Source: Nocardioides sp.
Lineage (GTDB): Bacteria; Actinomycetota; Actinomycetes; Propionibacteriales; Nocardioidaceae
Direction of reading: 5' to 3'
Assembly: GCA_030145945.1 (NCBI GenBank)
Contig: JASLDK010000060.1
Coordinates: 1 to 9,768, forward strand
Length of the DNA: 9,768 nt
The translations under genes and the position numbers were made by a program. Shown piece after piece: positions 1-6,967 of this stretch (positions are counted from its first letter, which is position 1; the number at the start of each line of letters is the position of its first letter). The notes under the pieces are model-generated. The model was not told where the DNA came from. It saw only the letters and a list, made by a program, of their open reading frames with translations, and ran no database searches.

Positions 1-1
1 G

Positions 2-853
2 ATCCTCCAGCGCTTCCACCCGGTCGAGTTCCTCGCCTCGATCGCCGAGTTGCGACCGACCTACTTCTCCGCCGTGCCGACGATCTACAGCCACCTGGTC
101 GCCCTGCCGGACGAGGTCTCGAGCGACACGAGCTCCATCCGCTTCGCCATCTGCGGTGCCGCCCCCGCTCCGCCGGAGCTGTTCGCCGCAGTCGAGGAGC
201 GATTCGGCTTCCCGCTGGTCGAGGGCTACGGCCTGTCCGAGGGCACCTGCGCCTCGACCTGCAACCCGATCGACGGGGTCCGCAAGCCGGGGACCGTCGG
301 GACGGCGCTGCCCGGCCAACTCGTCGCGATCATGAACCCCGACGGATCGCTGGCGCTCAGCGGCGAGCGCGGCGAGGTCGTGATCAAGGGCGGCAATGTG
401 ATGCGCGGCTACCTCAACCGCCCCGAGGCGACGGCCGAGACCCTCGGCGACGGGTGGCTGCACACCGGCGACGTCGGCATCATCGACGAGGACGGCTATC
501 TGCGGATCGTCGACCGGATCAAGGACATGATCATCCGCGGCGGCGAGAACATCTACCCCAAGGAGATCGAGAACGTCCTGCACGGCGATCCGACCGTGCT
601 CGAGGCAGCCGTCGTCGGCGCTCCCGATCCGATCTACGGCGAGGTGGTGGCCGCCTTCGTCGCCCCCGCCCCCGGCGCAGGAACCGACGCCATCGACGTC
701 GACGCGCTGCTGGAGCGTTGCCGCGGCCAACTGACCAAGGTCAAGGTGCCGGTCGCCGTCCACGTGCTCGACGTACTCCCCAAGAACCCCGTCGGAAAGA
801 TCGACAAGCCGGCGCTCCGCGCCGGACTCACCACCGCAGGAAAGGCGTCCTGA
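2..853 (+). CDS. Acyl-CoA synthetase (AMP-forming), C-terminal part, 5' end outside window
   Basis: Member of the ANL superfamily (acyl-CoA synthetases, adenylation domains, luciferases). It would activate a carboxylic acid as an acyl-AMP and transfer it to CoA in the cytosol. The frame is open from base 2, so the TTG at 50 is internal and not a start; about 283 residues are visible. Motifs in order: GYGLSEG (about 224-244), matching the YGxTE motif; LHTGD (about 458-472), with the Asp that binds the AMP ribose; the hinge and GGENIYPKEIE motif (about 502-573); and NPVGKIDK near the C-terminus, with the conserved catalytic Lys at 797-799. The N-terminal P-loop-like Ser/Thr/Gly motif must lie upstream and is not seen. 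The stop is 1 nt before the next ATG, so the gene is in an operon with the membrane protein that follows. The acid substrate cannot be told; medium- or long-chain fatty acid, aromatic acid and steroid side-chain acid are all possible. The family call is firm. Confidence 0.93.
   Translation: MLQRFHPVEFLASIAELRPTYFSAVPTIYSHLVALPDEVSSDTSSIRFAICGAAPAPPELFAAVEERFGFPLVEGYGLSEGTCASTCNPIDGVRKPGTVGTALPGQLVAIMNPDGSLALSGERGEVVIKGGNVMRGYLNRPEATAETLGDGWLHTGDVGIIDEDGYLRIVDRIKDMIIRGGENIYPKEIENVLHGDPTVLEAAVVGAPDPIYGEVVAAFVAPAPGAGTDAIDVDALLERCRGQLTKVKVPVAVHVLDVLPKNPVGKIDKPALRAGLTTAGKAS
838..845 (+). promoter_or_regulatory. Shine-Dalgarno of the DUF3556-like gene, inside the end of the acyl-CoA synthetase gene
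   Basis: AGGAAAGG ends 9 nt before the ATG at 855 and lies within the last codons of the upstream gene. This placement supports ATG 855 as the start and fits translational coupling across the 1-nt junction. Confidence 0.6.
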
Positions 854-854
854 C

Positions 855-2726
855 ATGGGATTCATCAACGCGGCGCCGGAGCCGATTCCCGCAGCCGAGG
901 TGCTCGCCCAGCCGCTCCAGGAGCGGATCCGGATCATGACCAACAACTGGGTCACACTGGGGTTCAACACCCCCCGGATGCTGCATGTCGTCTACATCCT
1001 CAAGATGCTCGGTCTCTATTTCGCGGTCGGTCTCTGGATCACCTCGATGACCACCTCTGGTGTGGAGTTCACCGACCCGAGCACCTGGTTCGACCACGTC
1101 GTGGTCTATCAGAAGCTCGCCGTGTGGCTGATGCTGCTGGAGGTGATCGGTCTCGGCGGCGCGTTCGGCCCGTTGTGCGGGCACTTCGTGCCGATGCTGG
1201 GCAACATTCGCTTCTGGCTGCGGCCCGGAACCATCCGGATGGCTCCGTGGGGGCGGCACGTTCCCGGCACCGGGGGCGACGAGCGAACCGTGCTCGACGT
1301 CGTCCTCTATGTCGGCGTGCTCGCCGCTCTGGTCTGGCCGCTGGTCGCCGACGCAGAGCCGGTGAAGGCGACCCTGCTCGGTGGCGTGGCACCGCAGGAG
1401 TTGGTCCCACCGTTGGCCTTCGTCCCGATCCTCGTGCTGATGCCGCTGATGGGCCTGCGCGACAAGGTGATCTTCCTGGCCGCGCGCTCCGAGCAGTACC
1501 TGCCGATCATGCTCTTCTCCGCCACGCTCGGCGCGCTCGCGCTGCGTGACGGCGCCACCGGCGCGGACTTCGTCAACCTCGTGGTGGCGTTCAAGATCAT
1601 CATCATCGTCGTGTGGGTCGGAGCCGGTGTCTCCAAGCTCGGCGAGCACTTCATCAACGTCGTCCCGCCGATGGTGTCCAACAGCCCGGGCCAGCTGAAC
1701 ATCGTCAAGAAGTTGCACTATCGCAACGCCCCCGACGACCTGCGCCCGTCGAAGCTGGCCTGGTTCATGGCACACGTCGGCGGCACGACCGTCGAGATCC
1801 TGATCCCGCTGGTGCTGCTGTTCACGACCAACGACACCGTCGCGATGGTCGGCGCGGTGTTCATGCTGATCTTCCACATCTTCATCACCTCGACCTTCCC
1901 GCTGGCCGTTCCGCTCGAATGGAACGTCTACTTCGGCTACATCGCGATCGTCCTCTGGGGCGGCTTCGGCGACGGGTTCGCGGCGTCGACGTACAACATC
2001 TTCGAGTTCTCCGAGCCGCTGCTGCTCCTGCCGATCTTCGCGCTGCTGCTGTTCGGCCCGGTCCTGGGCAACCTGCGCCCGGACCTGGTGTCCTTCCTGC
2101 CCTCGATGCGGCAGTACGCCGGCAACTGGGCCTCGGCCGTGTGGACCATGAAGCCGGGGATCGAGGAGCGCCTCAACGAGTTGCCGCTCGTCGAGAACCA
2201 GGTCGACCAGCTCCAGCGGATGGCACCGATGCCCTATGCCCCCGACGAGGCAGAGCTCACCATCCAGAAGGCGGTCGCGTGGCGTTCGATGCACAGCCAG
2301 GGCCGTGGGCTCCTCTCGGTGCTCCTCGAGCACCTCGACGACATCGAGACCCGGACGATCCGCGAGGGCGAGTTCGTCTGCAGCACCATCGTGGGTTGGA
2401 ACTTCGGCGACGGCCACCTGCACGACGAGCGGCTGATCGCTGCGGTCCAGAAGCGGTTGGGCCTGGAGCCGGGCGATCTCGTCGTGGCCTACTGCGAGTC
2501 GCAGGCGACGCCGTGGCGCACCTCGCGGCCCCAGCAGTATCGAGTCATCGATGCCGCCCTCGGCGTCGTCGAGCGAGGGACCTGGGACGTGCGGGACTGC
2601 GTCAACGAGCAGCCGTGGCTGCCGAACGGCCCGGTGCCGCTGCAGGTCGAATGGACCGCTGACGGGTACCGTCGACAGAGCACGTTGACCACCCCGAAGG
2701 AGAACGGCAAGGATCCCGTGGCGTGA
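855..2726 (+). CDS. Multi-pass membrane protein, DUF3556-like, with soluble C-terminal domain
   Basis: A 623-residue polytopic membrane protein. I believe it belongs to the DUF3556 family of actinobacterial transmembrane proteins, whose function is not established; this is from memory of the family. Hydrophobic segments lie near residues 44-64, 84-105, 146-164, 182-201, 217-231, 241-258, 308-324, 328-348, 356-374 and 386-404, about nine or ten in all. A hydrophilic region of about 215 residues follows, probably cytosolic. Notable residues in the core are WVGAGVSKL (254-262), an Arg/Lys-rich loop (285-300), HVGGTTVEILIP (307-318), FHIFITS (340-346) and LEWNVYF (354-360). The tail has GWNFGDGHLHDERL (514-527) and two Cys (547, 582). 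No cleavable signal peptide is seen. The start is ATG 855, with a purine-rich Shine-Dalgarno 9 nt upstream. The gene lies between an acyl-CoA synthetase and an FAD oxidoreductase, both essentially contiguous, which suggests a membrane step in lipid or isoprenoid modification. That role is inference only. Confidence 0.85.
   Translation: MGFINAAPEPIPAAEVLAQPLQERIRIMTNNWVTLGFNTPRMLHVVYILKMLGLYFAVGLWITSMTTSGVEFTDPSTWFDHVVVYQKLAVWLMLLEVIGLGGAFGPLCGHFVPMLGNIRFWLRPGTIRMAPWGRHVPGTGGDERTVLDVVLYVGVLAALVWPLVADAEPVKATLLGGVAPQELVPPLAFVPILVLMPLMGLRDKVIFLAARSEQYLPIMLFSATLGALALRDGATGADFVNLVVAFKIIIIVVWVGAGVSKLGEHFINVVPPMVSNSPGQLNIVKKLHYRNAPDDLRPSKLAWFMAHVGGTTVEILIPLVLLFTTNDTVAMVGAVFMLIFHIFITSTFPLAVPLEWNVYFGYIAIVLWGGFGDGFAASTYNIFEFSEPLLLLPIFALLLFGPVLGNLRPDLVSFLPSMRQYAGNWASAVWTMKPGIEERLNELPLVENQVDQLQRMAPMPYAPDEAELTIQKAVAWRSMHSQGRGLLSVLLEHLDDIETRTIREGEFVCSTIVGWNFGDGHLHDERLIAAVQKRLGLEPGDLVVAYCESQATPWRTSRPQQYRVIDAALGVVERGTWDVRDCVNEQPWLPNGPVPLQVEWTADGYRRQSTLTTPKENGKDPVA
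2709..2726 (+). promoter_or_regulatory. Shine-Dalgarno and GTGA stop-start overlap coupling two genes
   Basis: AAGGA (2709-2713) sits 9 nt before GTG 2723-2725. The GTG overlaps the TGA stop (2724-2726) of the membrane-protein gene in the sequence GTGA. This decides the start of the FAD oxidoreductase: the resulting N-terminus has its GSGPNG dinucleotide motif at residues 8-13, as is normal for the fold. It implies coupled translation of the two proteins. Confidence 0.7.
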
Positions 2727-4150
2727 CCACTGCAGTCGTCGTGGGCAGCGGCCCCAACGGCCTGGCCGGCGCCATCCGGCTCGCCCAGGCGGGGGTCGCG
2801 GTCACCGTCGTCGAGGCGCACTCGCGCCCCGGCGGCGGGACCCGGACCAGCGAGAACACGCTGCCCGGACTGCTCCACGACGACTGTGCCGCCTTCCACC
2901 CCACAGGTGTGGCCTCCCCTTTCTTCTCCTCGCTCAGCCTGGAGAAACACGGGTTGCGCTGGTTGTGGCCCGAGGTCGAACTGGCCCATCCGCTCGACGA
3001 CGGGCGGGCCGGGATCGCCACGCGCGACCTGGCTGCCTCGGCCCGCTCCCTCGGGATCGACGAGTCGCGTTGGCTGCGCCTGTTCGGTGCTGCCGTCCGC
3101 AACTTCGACGACCTGATCACCGAGGTCTTCTGGCCCGTGCTCCACGCCCCACGGCACCCGGTGACGCTGGGACGATTCGGACTCAAGGCACTGCCTCCGG
3201 CCAGTCTCACCGCCCGCCTGTTCCACGACGATCCGGCGGCCGCACTCTTCCTGGGCGTCGCGGCCCACAAGTTCGGACGCCTCGACGGACCACTCAGCTC
3301 GTCCGTCGGCCTCGTGCTGACCGCTGCCGCCCATGCCGTCGGCTGGCCGGTCGCGGAGGGCGGTTCTGAGGCGATCACCCGTGCACTGCTCGCCGAGCTG
3401 TCGTCGTACGGCGGGCAGGTGGTCACCGGCGTCACGGTGTCCTCGCTCGACCAACTGCGAACCGTTGCGGGAGCGGCGCCCGACATCGTGCTTCTCGACA
3501 CGGCTCCCCAGGGAGTGCTCGAGATCGTCGGCGATCGGCTGCCGTCCCGGGTCCGGCGCGCTCTGCAGCGCTACTCCTATGGGCCGGCCGCCTTCAAGGT
3601 CGACTTCGCGATCGACGGCCACGTGCCGTGGACGAATGCGGATTGTCGTCGCGCCGGGACCCTGCACCTGGGCGGAACCGCCGCCGAGATGGTCGCAGTG
3701 GAGGCATCAACTGTCCGCGGCGAGATGTCGGAGCGGCCGTTCGTGCTGTTCGGGCAGCAGTACCTCTGCGATCCGTCCCGATCCGCAGGCAGCCTCAACC
3801 CCGTCTATGCCTATGCGCACGTCCCGAACGGTTACACCGGCGACGCGACCGACGCAATCATCAGCCAGGTGGAGCGTTTCGCCCCCGGCTTCCGCGATCG
3901 CATCGTCGCCACCTCGGTTCGCGGTCCGGCGGCTCTGGAGGCCTACAACGCCAACTACGTCGGTGGCGACATCGCGGCCGGAGCCAACACGGCCCGTCAG
4001 ATCGCCTTCCGCCCCCGGCCTGCGTGGAATCCCTACGCTCTGGGCGTTCCGGGTGTCTTCCTCTGCTCCTCGGCAACGCCGCCCGGCGCAGGTGTCCACG
4101 GCATGGGCGGCTTCCACGCAGCGGAGGCGGCGCTGCGTCGGCTGCGCTGA
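2723..4150 (+). CDS. FAD-dependent oxidoreductase, phytoene dehydrogenase / PYROXD2-like
   Basis: A 475-residue flavoprotein of the amine-oxidase/phytoene-desaturase group, expected to dehydrogenate or saturate C-C bonds of a hydrophobic substrate. Residues 4-31 form the Rossmann beta-alpha-beta unit with G8-S-G-P-N-G13 and acidic E31, which binds the FAD ribose. HSRPGGGTRT (33-42) matches the second glycine-rich motif after beta 2. The C-terminus has the second FAD-binding signature, running from GVFLCSSATPPGAG to HGMGGFHAAEAALRRL, as in CrtI-like and PYROXD2-like proteins. The length is normal and no signal peptide or membrane helix is seen, so it is probably cytosolic or membrane-peripheral. 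It starts with GTG and overlaps the membrane-protein gene by 4 nt, so the two products are likely made in step. No carotenoid synthase or other crt gene is visible, so a carotenoid role is not supported. The substrate is unknown. The family call is firm, the subfamily less so. Confidence 0.9.
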   Translation: MTTAVVVGSGPNGLAGAIRLAQAGVAVTVVEAHSRPGGGTRTSENTLPGLLHDDCAAFHPTGVASPFFSSLSLEKHGLRWLWPEVELAHPLDDGRAGIATRDLAASARSLGIDESRWLRLFGAAVRNFDDLITEVFWPVLHAPRHPVTLGRFGLKALPPASLTARLFHDDPAAALFLGVAAHKFGRLDGPLSSSVGLVLTAAAHAVGWPVAEGGSEAITRALLAELSSYGGQVVTGVTVSSLDQLRTVAGAAPDIVLLDTAPQGVLEIVGDRLPSRVRRALQRYSYGPAAFKVDFAIDGHVPWTNADCRRAGTLHLGGTAAEMVAVEASTVRGEMSERPFVLFGQQYLCDPSRSAGSLNPVYAYAHVPNGYTGDATDAIISQVERFAPGFRDRIVATSVRGPAALEAYNANYVGGDIAAGANTARQIAFRPRPAWNPYALGVPGVFLCSSATPPGAGVHGMGGFHAAEAALRRLR

Positions 4151-4166
4151 CCGCCGGCGCGTCAGC
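4146..4166. terminator. Inverted repeat between convergent genes, possible bidirectional terminator
   Basis: GCTGAC (4146-4151) and GTCAGC (4161-4166) form a perfect 6-bp stem around a GC-rich 9-nt loop. The arms contain the stop codons of both converging genes. There is no T-tract on either side, so this would be a non-canonical terminator at best. Confidence 0.35.
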
Positions 4167-5058
4167 TCTTGGCTGCCCGCCGCGACGCCTTCACCTGGAC
4201 GGCGGCTGCCTGACGCTCCCGCTCCTCGCGGTCGATGCGTCGGATGAGCTCCTTGGTGCGACCGTCCTTGGTCAGACCCCAGTCGGCAAGGGCGTTGAAC
4301 GCCCCCCGCAGGGCTGAGGCGAGGACCCAGCGCTTCGGCTCGATGATCCGCGGCGCACGTGACTCGATGCCCTTCACGACGGCCGTGGCGATCTGCTCGG
4401 GCTCGATGAAGGAGCCGAGCGGGCCGACGAAGATCCGCTGCTGGATGGCCGTGATCGCCTCGTTCTCCCCGCGGGCGACCTCGGTGATGCCGGTGGTCAC
4501 GAAGCCCGGGTAGAGCACACCGGCGGTGGCCCCCTCCGCGGCGAGCTCCAGGCGGAGCGAGCGGCCGACCTGCTCGACCGCGGCCTTGGAGGCGGCGTAC
4601 GACGAGTTGATGACGCCGTTGAAGAACGAATAGATCGACGAGGTGATCAGCACGTGACCGCCGTTCTCGATGATCTGCGGCAGCGCGGCCTTCACCGTGC
4701 GGATCACGCCGTAGGTGTCGACCTCGAGGACCCGCTCGTAGTCGGCCAGGTCGGCGGACGCCAAGGTGGTCGGGCGAGCAATGCCGGCGTTGGCGAAGAC
4801 GACGTCGAGCTTGCCGAAGCGAGCGACCGTCTCCTCGACGACGGCACACATCCGGGCGTAGTCGGTGACGTCGGCGGCGGCAGCGAGCACCTGCCCTGCG
4901 GGCAGGGTTGCGGCGAGGGCGTCGACCGACTCCTGGGTGAGGTCGACGAGCACGACATTGGCGCCCTTCGCAGCGATCGCGCGCGCAGAAGCGGCACCGA
5001 TGCCACCGCTTGCGCCGGTGATCAGGACGGTCCTGCCGGACAGGGGGTAGGACGGCAT
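4162..5058 (-). CDS. Short-chain dehydrogenase/reductase with basic C-terminal extension
   Basis: A 298-residue classical SDR, an NAD(P)-dependent alcohol/ketone oxidoreductase. TGASGGIG (14-21) is the cofactor glycine motif, and D39 at the end of beta 2 suggests NAD(H) preference. DV (63-64) and NAG (90-92) are the usual structural motifs. The catalytic residues are S141, Y154 and K158 (YAASK). The helix-4 position that is usually Asn (NxxG) is D114 here (VDTYG). After the core comes a semi-hydrophobic helix near residues 243-262, then a strongly basic/charged tail (about 263-298), making the protein about 40 residues longer than a typical 250-residue SDR. The tail could help membrane or partner association. 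ATG 5058 places TGASGGIG at the normal distance; a weak GAGAGAG lies 3 nt upstream. It is probably the last gene of an operon behind the SDR at 5096-5893 and converges with the FAD oxidoreductase gene. The substrate is unknown. Confidence 0.92.
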   Translation of the reverse strand: MPSYPLSGRTVLITGASGGIGAASARAIAAKGANVVLVDLTQESVDALAATLPAGQVLAAAADVTDYARMCAVVEETVARFGKLDVVFANAGIARPTTLASADLADYERVLEVDTYGVIRTVKAALPQIIENGGHVLITSSIYSFFNGVINSSYAASKAAVEQVGRSLRLELAAEGATAGVLYPGFVTTGITEVARGENEAITAIQQRIFVGPLGSFIEPEQIATAVVKGIESRAPRIIEPKRWVLASALRGAFNALADWGLTKDGRTKELIRRIDREERERQAAAVQVKASRRAAKS

Positions 5059-5095
5059 GGGCTCTCTCGTTTCTCGTGGGTGGTCGGGTGGTGGT

Positions 5096-5893
5096 TCAGG
5101 AGCGGGTCTGACGGCGATCGCCGATCTTGCGCATCAACGCGAGCGACTTGAGGCCGGCGGCCGGTGCGGCATCGACGCTGCGGACGAGTGCGCCGCGCCA
5201 ACGCGGGACGACGCGGAAGATCTGGCGGCTCTCCAGCAGGTCGAGGCCGGCACGGGCGACCTTGTCCGGGGTCAGCGGCTTCGGGCCGGAGAACAGCATC
5301 GCGGCTCCGGGGTCCAAGGCGTGATCGTGGACCATCGCGGTCCCCACGACGTCCGGGCACAGGGCGCGCACCTTGATGTCGAGACCGGCATGGTCCAGAT
5401 CGCCCTGCAGCGAGGTCGTGTAGGACAGCACGGCCGCCTTGGTGGCGGCGTACAACGCGAGCCCGGGAACCGGGGTGAGAGCCGAGATCGAGGCCACGTT
5501 GAGGATGCGACCGCCATGGCCACTCATCACGTTCACTGCTGCAGCACTGCCGTGGATCGTGCCGCGCAGGTTGACGTCGAGGATGGACGCGACCTGAGCA
5601 TCCGTGTGCGTCCACGGATCGCCGGCGAAGAGGATCCCGGCATTGTTGATCCAGACCCGGACCTCACCGCGCGATGCCGCTTCAGCGGCGACGGCACGAT
5701 GGCTCGCCGGGTCGGAGACATCCTGCGGGATCGCCCAGGCCGCCCTGCCGATCCTGTCGGCGGCAACCCGCGCGGCGCCTCCGTCGAGATCGGTCAGCAG
5801 GACCAGGTGGCCGCGCGCCGCGAGCTGTTCAGCGAAGGCGAGACCGATGCCCCGCGCAGCGCCCGTCACGACAGCAACGGAGGAGTTCGTCAT
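5096..5893 (-). CDS. Short-chain dehydrogenase/reductase
   Basis: A 265-residue classical SDR. TGAARGIG (10-17) is the cofactor motif; D35 at the end of beta 2 favours NAD(H). DV (58-59), NNAG (83-86), N108 (VNLRG), S135, Y148 and K152 (YAATK) complete the full Asn-Ser-Tyr-Lys catalytic set, unlike the neighbouring SDR. The C-terminal part (from about residue 205) has an ARAGLDLLES helix and a basic end, as in many actinobacterial SDRs annotated for lipid or xenobiotic substrates. The start is ATG 5893; GGAGG lies only 1 nt upstream, an unusually short spacing, but later starts would remove beta 1. It is 37 bp upstream of the second SDR and 77 bp downstream of miaA on the same strand, so it may be co-transcribed with either or both. 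It shares only the fold with the neighbouring SDR, so this is not a recent tandem duplication. Confidence 0.93.
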   Translation of the reverse strand: MTNSSVAVVTGAARGIGLAFAEQLAARGHLVLLTDLDGGAARVAADRIGRAAWAIPQDVSDPASHRAVAAEAASRGEVRVWINNAGILFAGDPWTHTDAQVASILDVNLRGTIHGSAAAVNVMSGHGGRILNVASISALTPVPGLALYAATKAAVLSYTTSLQGDLDHAGLDIKVRALCPDVVGTAMVHDHALDPGAAMLFSGPKPLTPDKVARAGLDLLESRQIFRVVPRWRGALVRSVDAAPAAGLKSLALMRKIGDRRQTRS

Positions 5894-5970
5894 GCCTCCG
5901 AGTCTGGTTGCTGACGGCTCACACCGGCAGGCATCCGGCCACCAAAGCGGATCCGGTCATTGGCCCCGGG

Positions 5971-6894
5971 TCACAACGAGCGGATGGCGTCGAGCGCCGC
6001 CGCCACACGGTCGGGATCGTCGTACTGCACCCAATGGATGCGGGGATCGTTCTTCCACCAGGCCATCTGGCGACGAGCGAACCGGCGAGTGGCGGTGGCG
6101 GTCTTCTCGATCGCCTCCTCGAGGGACATCTCTGCCGCCAACACCGCCATCGCCTGGCGGTAGCCGATGGCGAGCGCGGCCGTGCGGCTCTCGGCCAGGC
6201 CGTGTGCGAGCAGTCGGTCGACCTCGTCGAGAAGCCCTTCGTCGAACATCTGCCGGACCCGCTGCTCGATGCGAACCGCAAGGACCTCCCGGTCGATGGC
6301 GACCCCGATCTGCACGGTGCGCGGGTCGGCGTACTCCTGGACGGGGAGGTTGGCGCTGAACGGCGCGCCGGTGAGTTCGATGACCTCGAGGGCGCGGACG
6401 ATGCGACGGCCGTTGTCGGGTTCGATTCGTACGGCGGCCTCAGGGTCCAGCGACGTGAGGCGGTCGTGGAGGGCGGGGCTGCCGAGCTCCTGCAGTTCCG
6501 TCTCCAATCGGGCGCGCAGGTCCGGGTCGGTCCCCGGGAAGTCGAAGCGGTCGAGGATCGCTCGGGTGTAGAGCGCGGAACCGCCCACCAGGACAGGGAT
6601 CGCGGCCCTCGCCCGGATGTCCTCGATCGCGGTACGCGCCCACCCCTGGAACTCGGCGACCGTTGCCGGATCGCGCACCTCGAGCGTGTCGAGCAGGTGA
6701 TGCGCGATCCCGCGGCGATCGGCGACCGGAAGCTTCGCCGTACCGATGTCCATGCCGCGATAGACCTGCATCGCATCCGTGTTGACGATCTCGCCCCCGA
6801 GAGCGCCGGCGAGGTCGAGCGAGAGGGACGTCTTGCCGCTCGCGGTCGGACCGACGATCGCCACGATCACAGGGGCGGACGACGGCGACGACAT
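5971..6894 (-). CDS. miaA: tRNA dimethylallyltransferase (tRNA A37 isopentenyltransferase)
   Basis: A 307-residue cytosolic enzyme that transfers the dimethylallyl group of DMAPP to N6 of A37 in tRNAs reading UNN codons, giving i6A37. The P-loop GPTASGKT is at residues 15-22; D40 in NTDAMQVYRGMDIGTAK (38-54) is the expected catalytic Asp region; VGGSALYTRAI is a variant of the usual GGTGLY motif; and AIGYRQ near the C-terminal third and the WWKNDPRIHW segment are typical of the family. The length matches bacterial MiaA. ATG 6894 was chosen because it puts the P-loop close to the N-terminus; the open frame continues upstream, but over the small gene on the other strand. No good Shine-Dalgarno precedes it, so a leaderless or GTG start two codons upstream is possible. 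Its product is the substrate of MiaB, encoded at 8012-9523 on the same strand. Confidence 0.97.
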   Translation of the reverse strand: MSSPSSAPVIVAIVGPTASGKTSLSLDLAGALGGEIVNTDAMQVYRGMDIGTAKLPVADRRGIAHHLLDTLEVRDPATVAEFQGWARTAIEDIRARAAIPVLVGGSALYTRAILDRFDFPGTDPDLRARLETELQELGSPALHDRLTSLDPEAAVRIEPDNGRRIVRALEVIELTGAPFSANLPVQEYADPRTVQIGVAIDREVLAVRIEQRVRQMFDEGLLDEVDRLLAHGLAESRTAALAIGYRQAMAVLAAEMSLEEAIEKTATATRRFARRQMAWWKNDPRIHWVQYDDPDRVAAALDAIRSL

Positions 6895-6967
6895 GGCCAC
6901 CAGTGTGGCAAGGTGAATGCGGCGGCTCAGGGCGGGCCGTGCACATCTCACTTTCTGGGGGTTTCTC

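Noticed and set aside
828..2423. Long open frame (531 codons) on the - strand opposite the membrane protein gene
   Set aside because: Its product is rich in His, Asp, Arg and Gln with no domain, as expected for the antisense frame of a high-GC membrane protein. The + strand gene has clear hydrophobic helices and operon junctions.
2489..3667. 392-codon - strand open frame spanning the end of the membrane protein gene and half of the FAD oxidoreductase gene
   Set aside because: It crosses two well-supported genes and has low-complexity composition with no recognisable motif, so it is a shadow of GC-rich codons.
2723..4150. Carotenoid biosynthesis role for the FAD oxidoreductase
   Set aside because: The CrtI-like fold is shared by many enzymes, and no phytoene synthase, cyclase or other crt gene is in the window.
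4162..5893. The two SDR genes as a recent tandem duplication
   Set aside because: Beyond the common SDR motifs the proteins differ strongly in sequence, length and C-terminus, so they are distinct family members placed side by side.
6895..6967. Defined promoter elements in the 73-bp miaA / Rv0909-like divergent gap
   Set aside because: I looked for TANNNT -10 hexamers at useful distances on both strands and found none convincing, so no promoter is annotated here.
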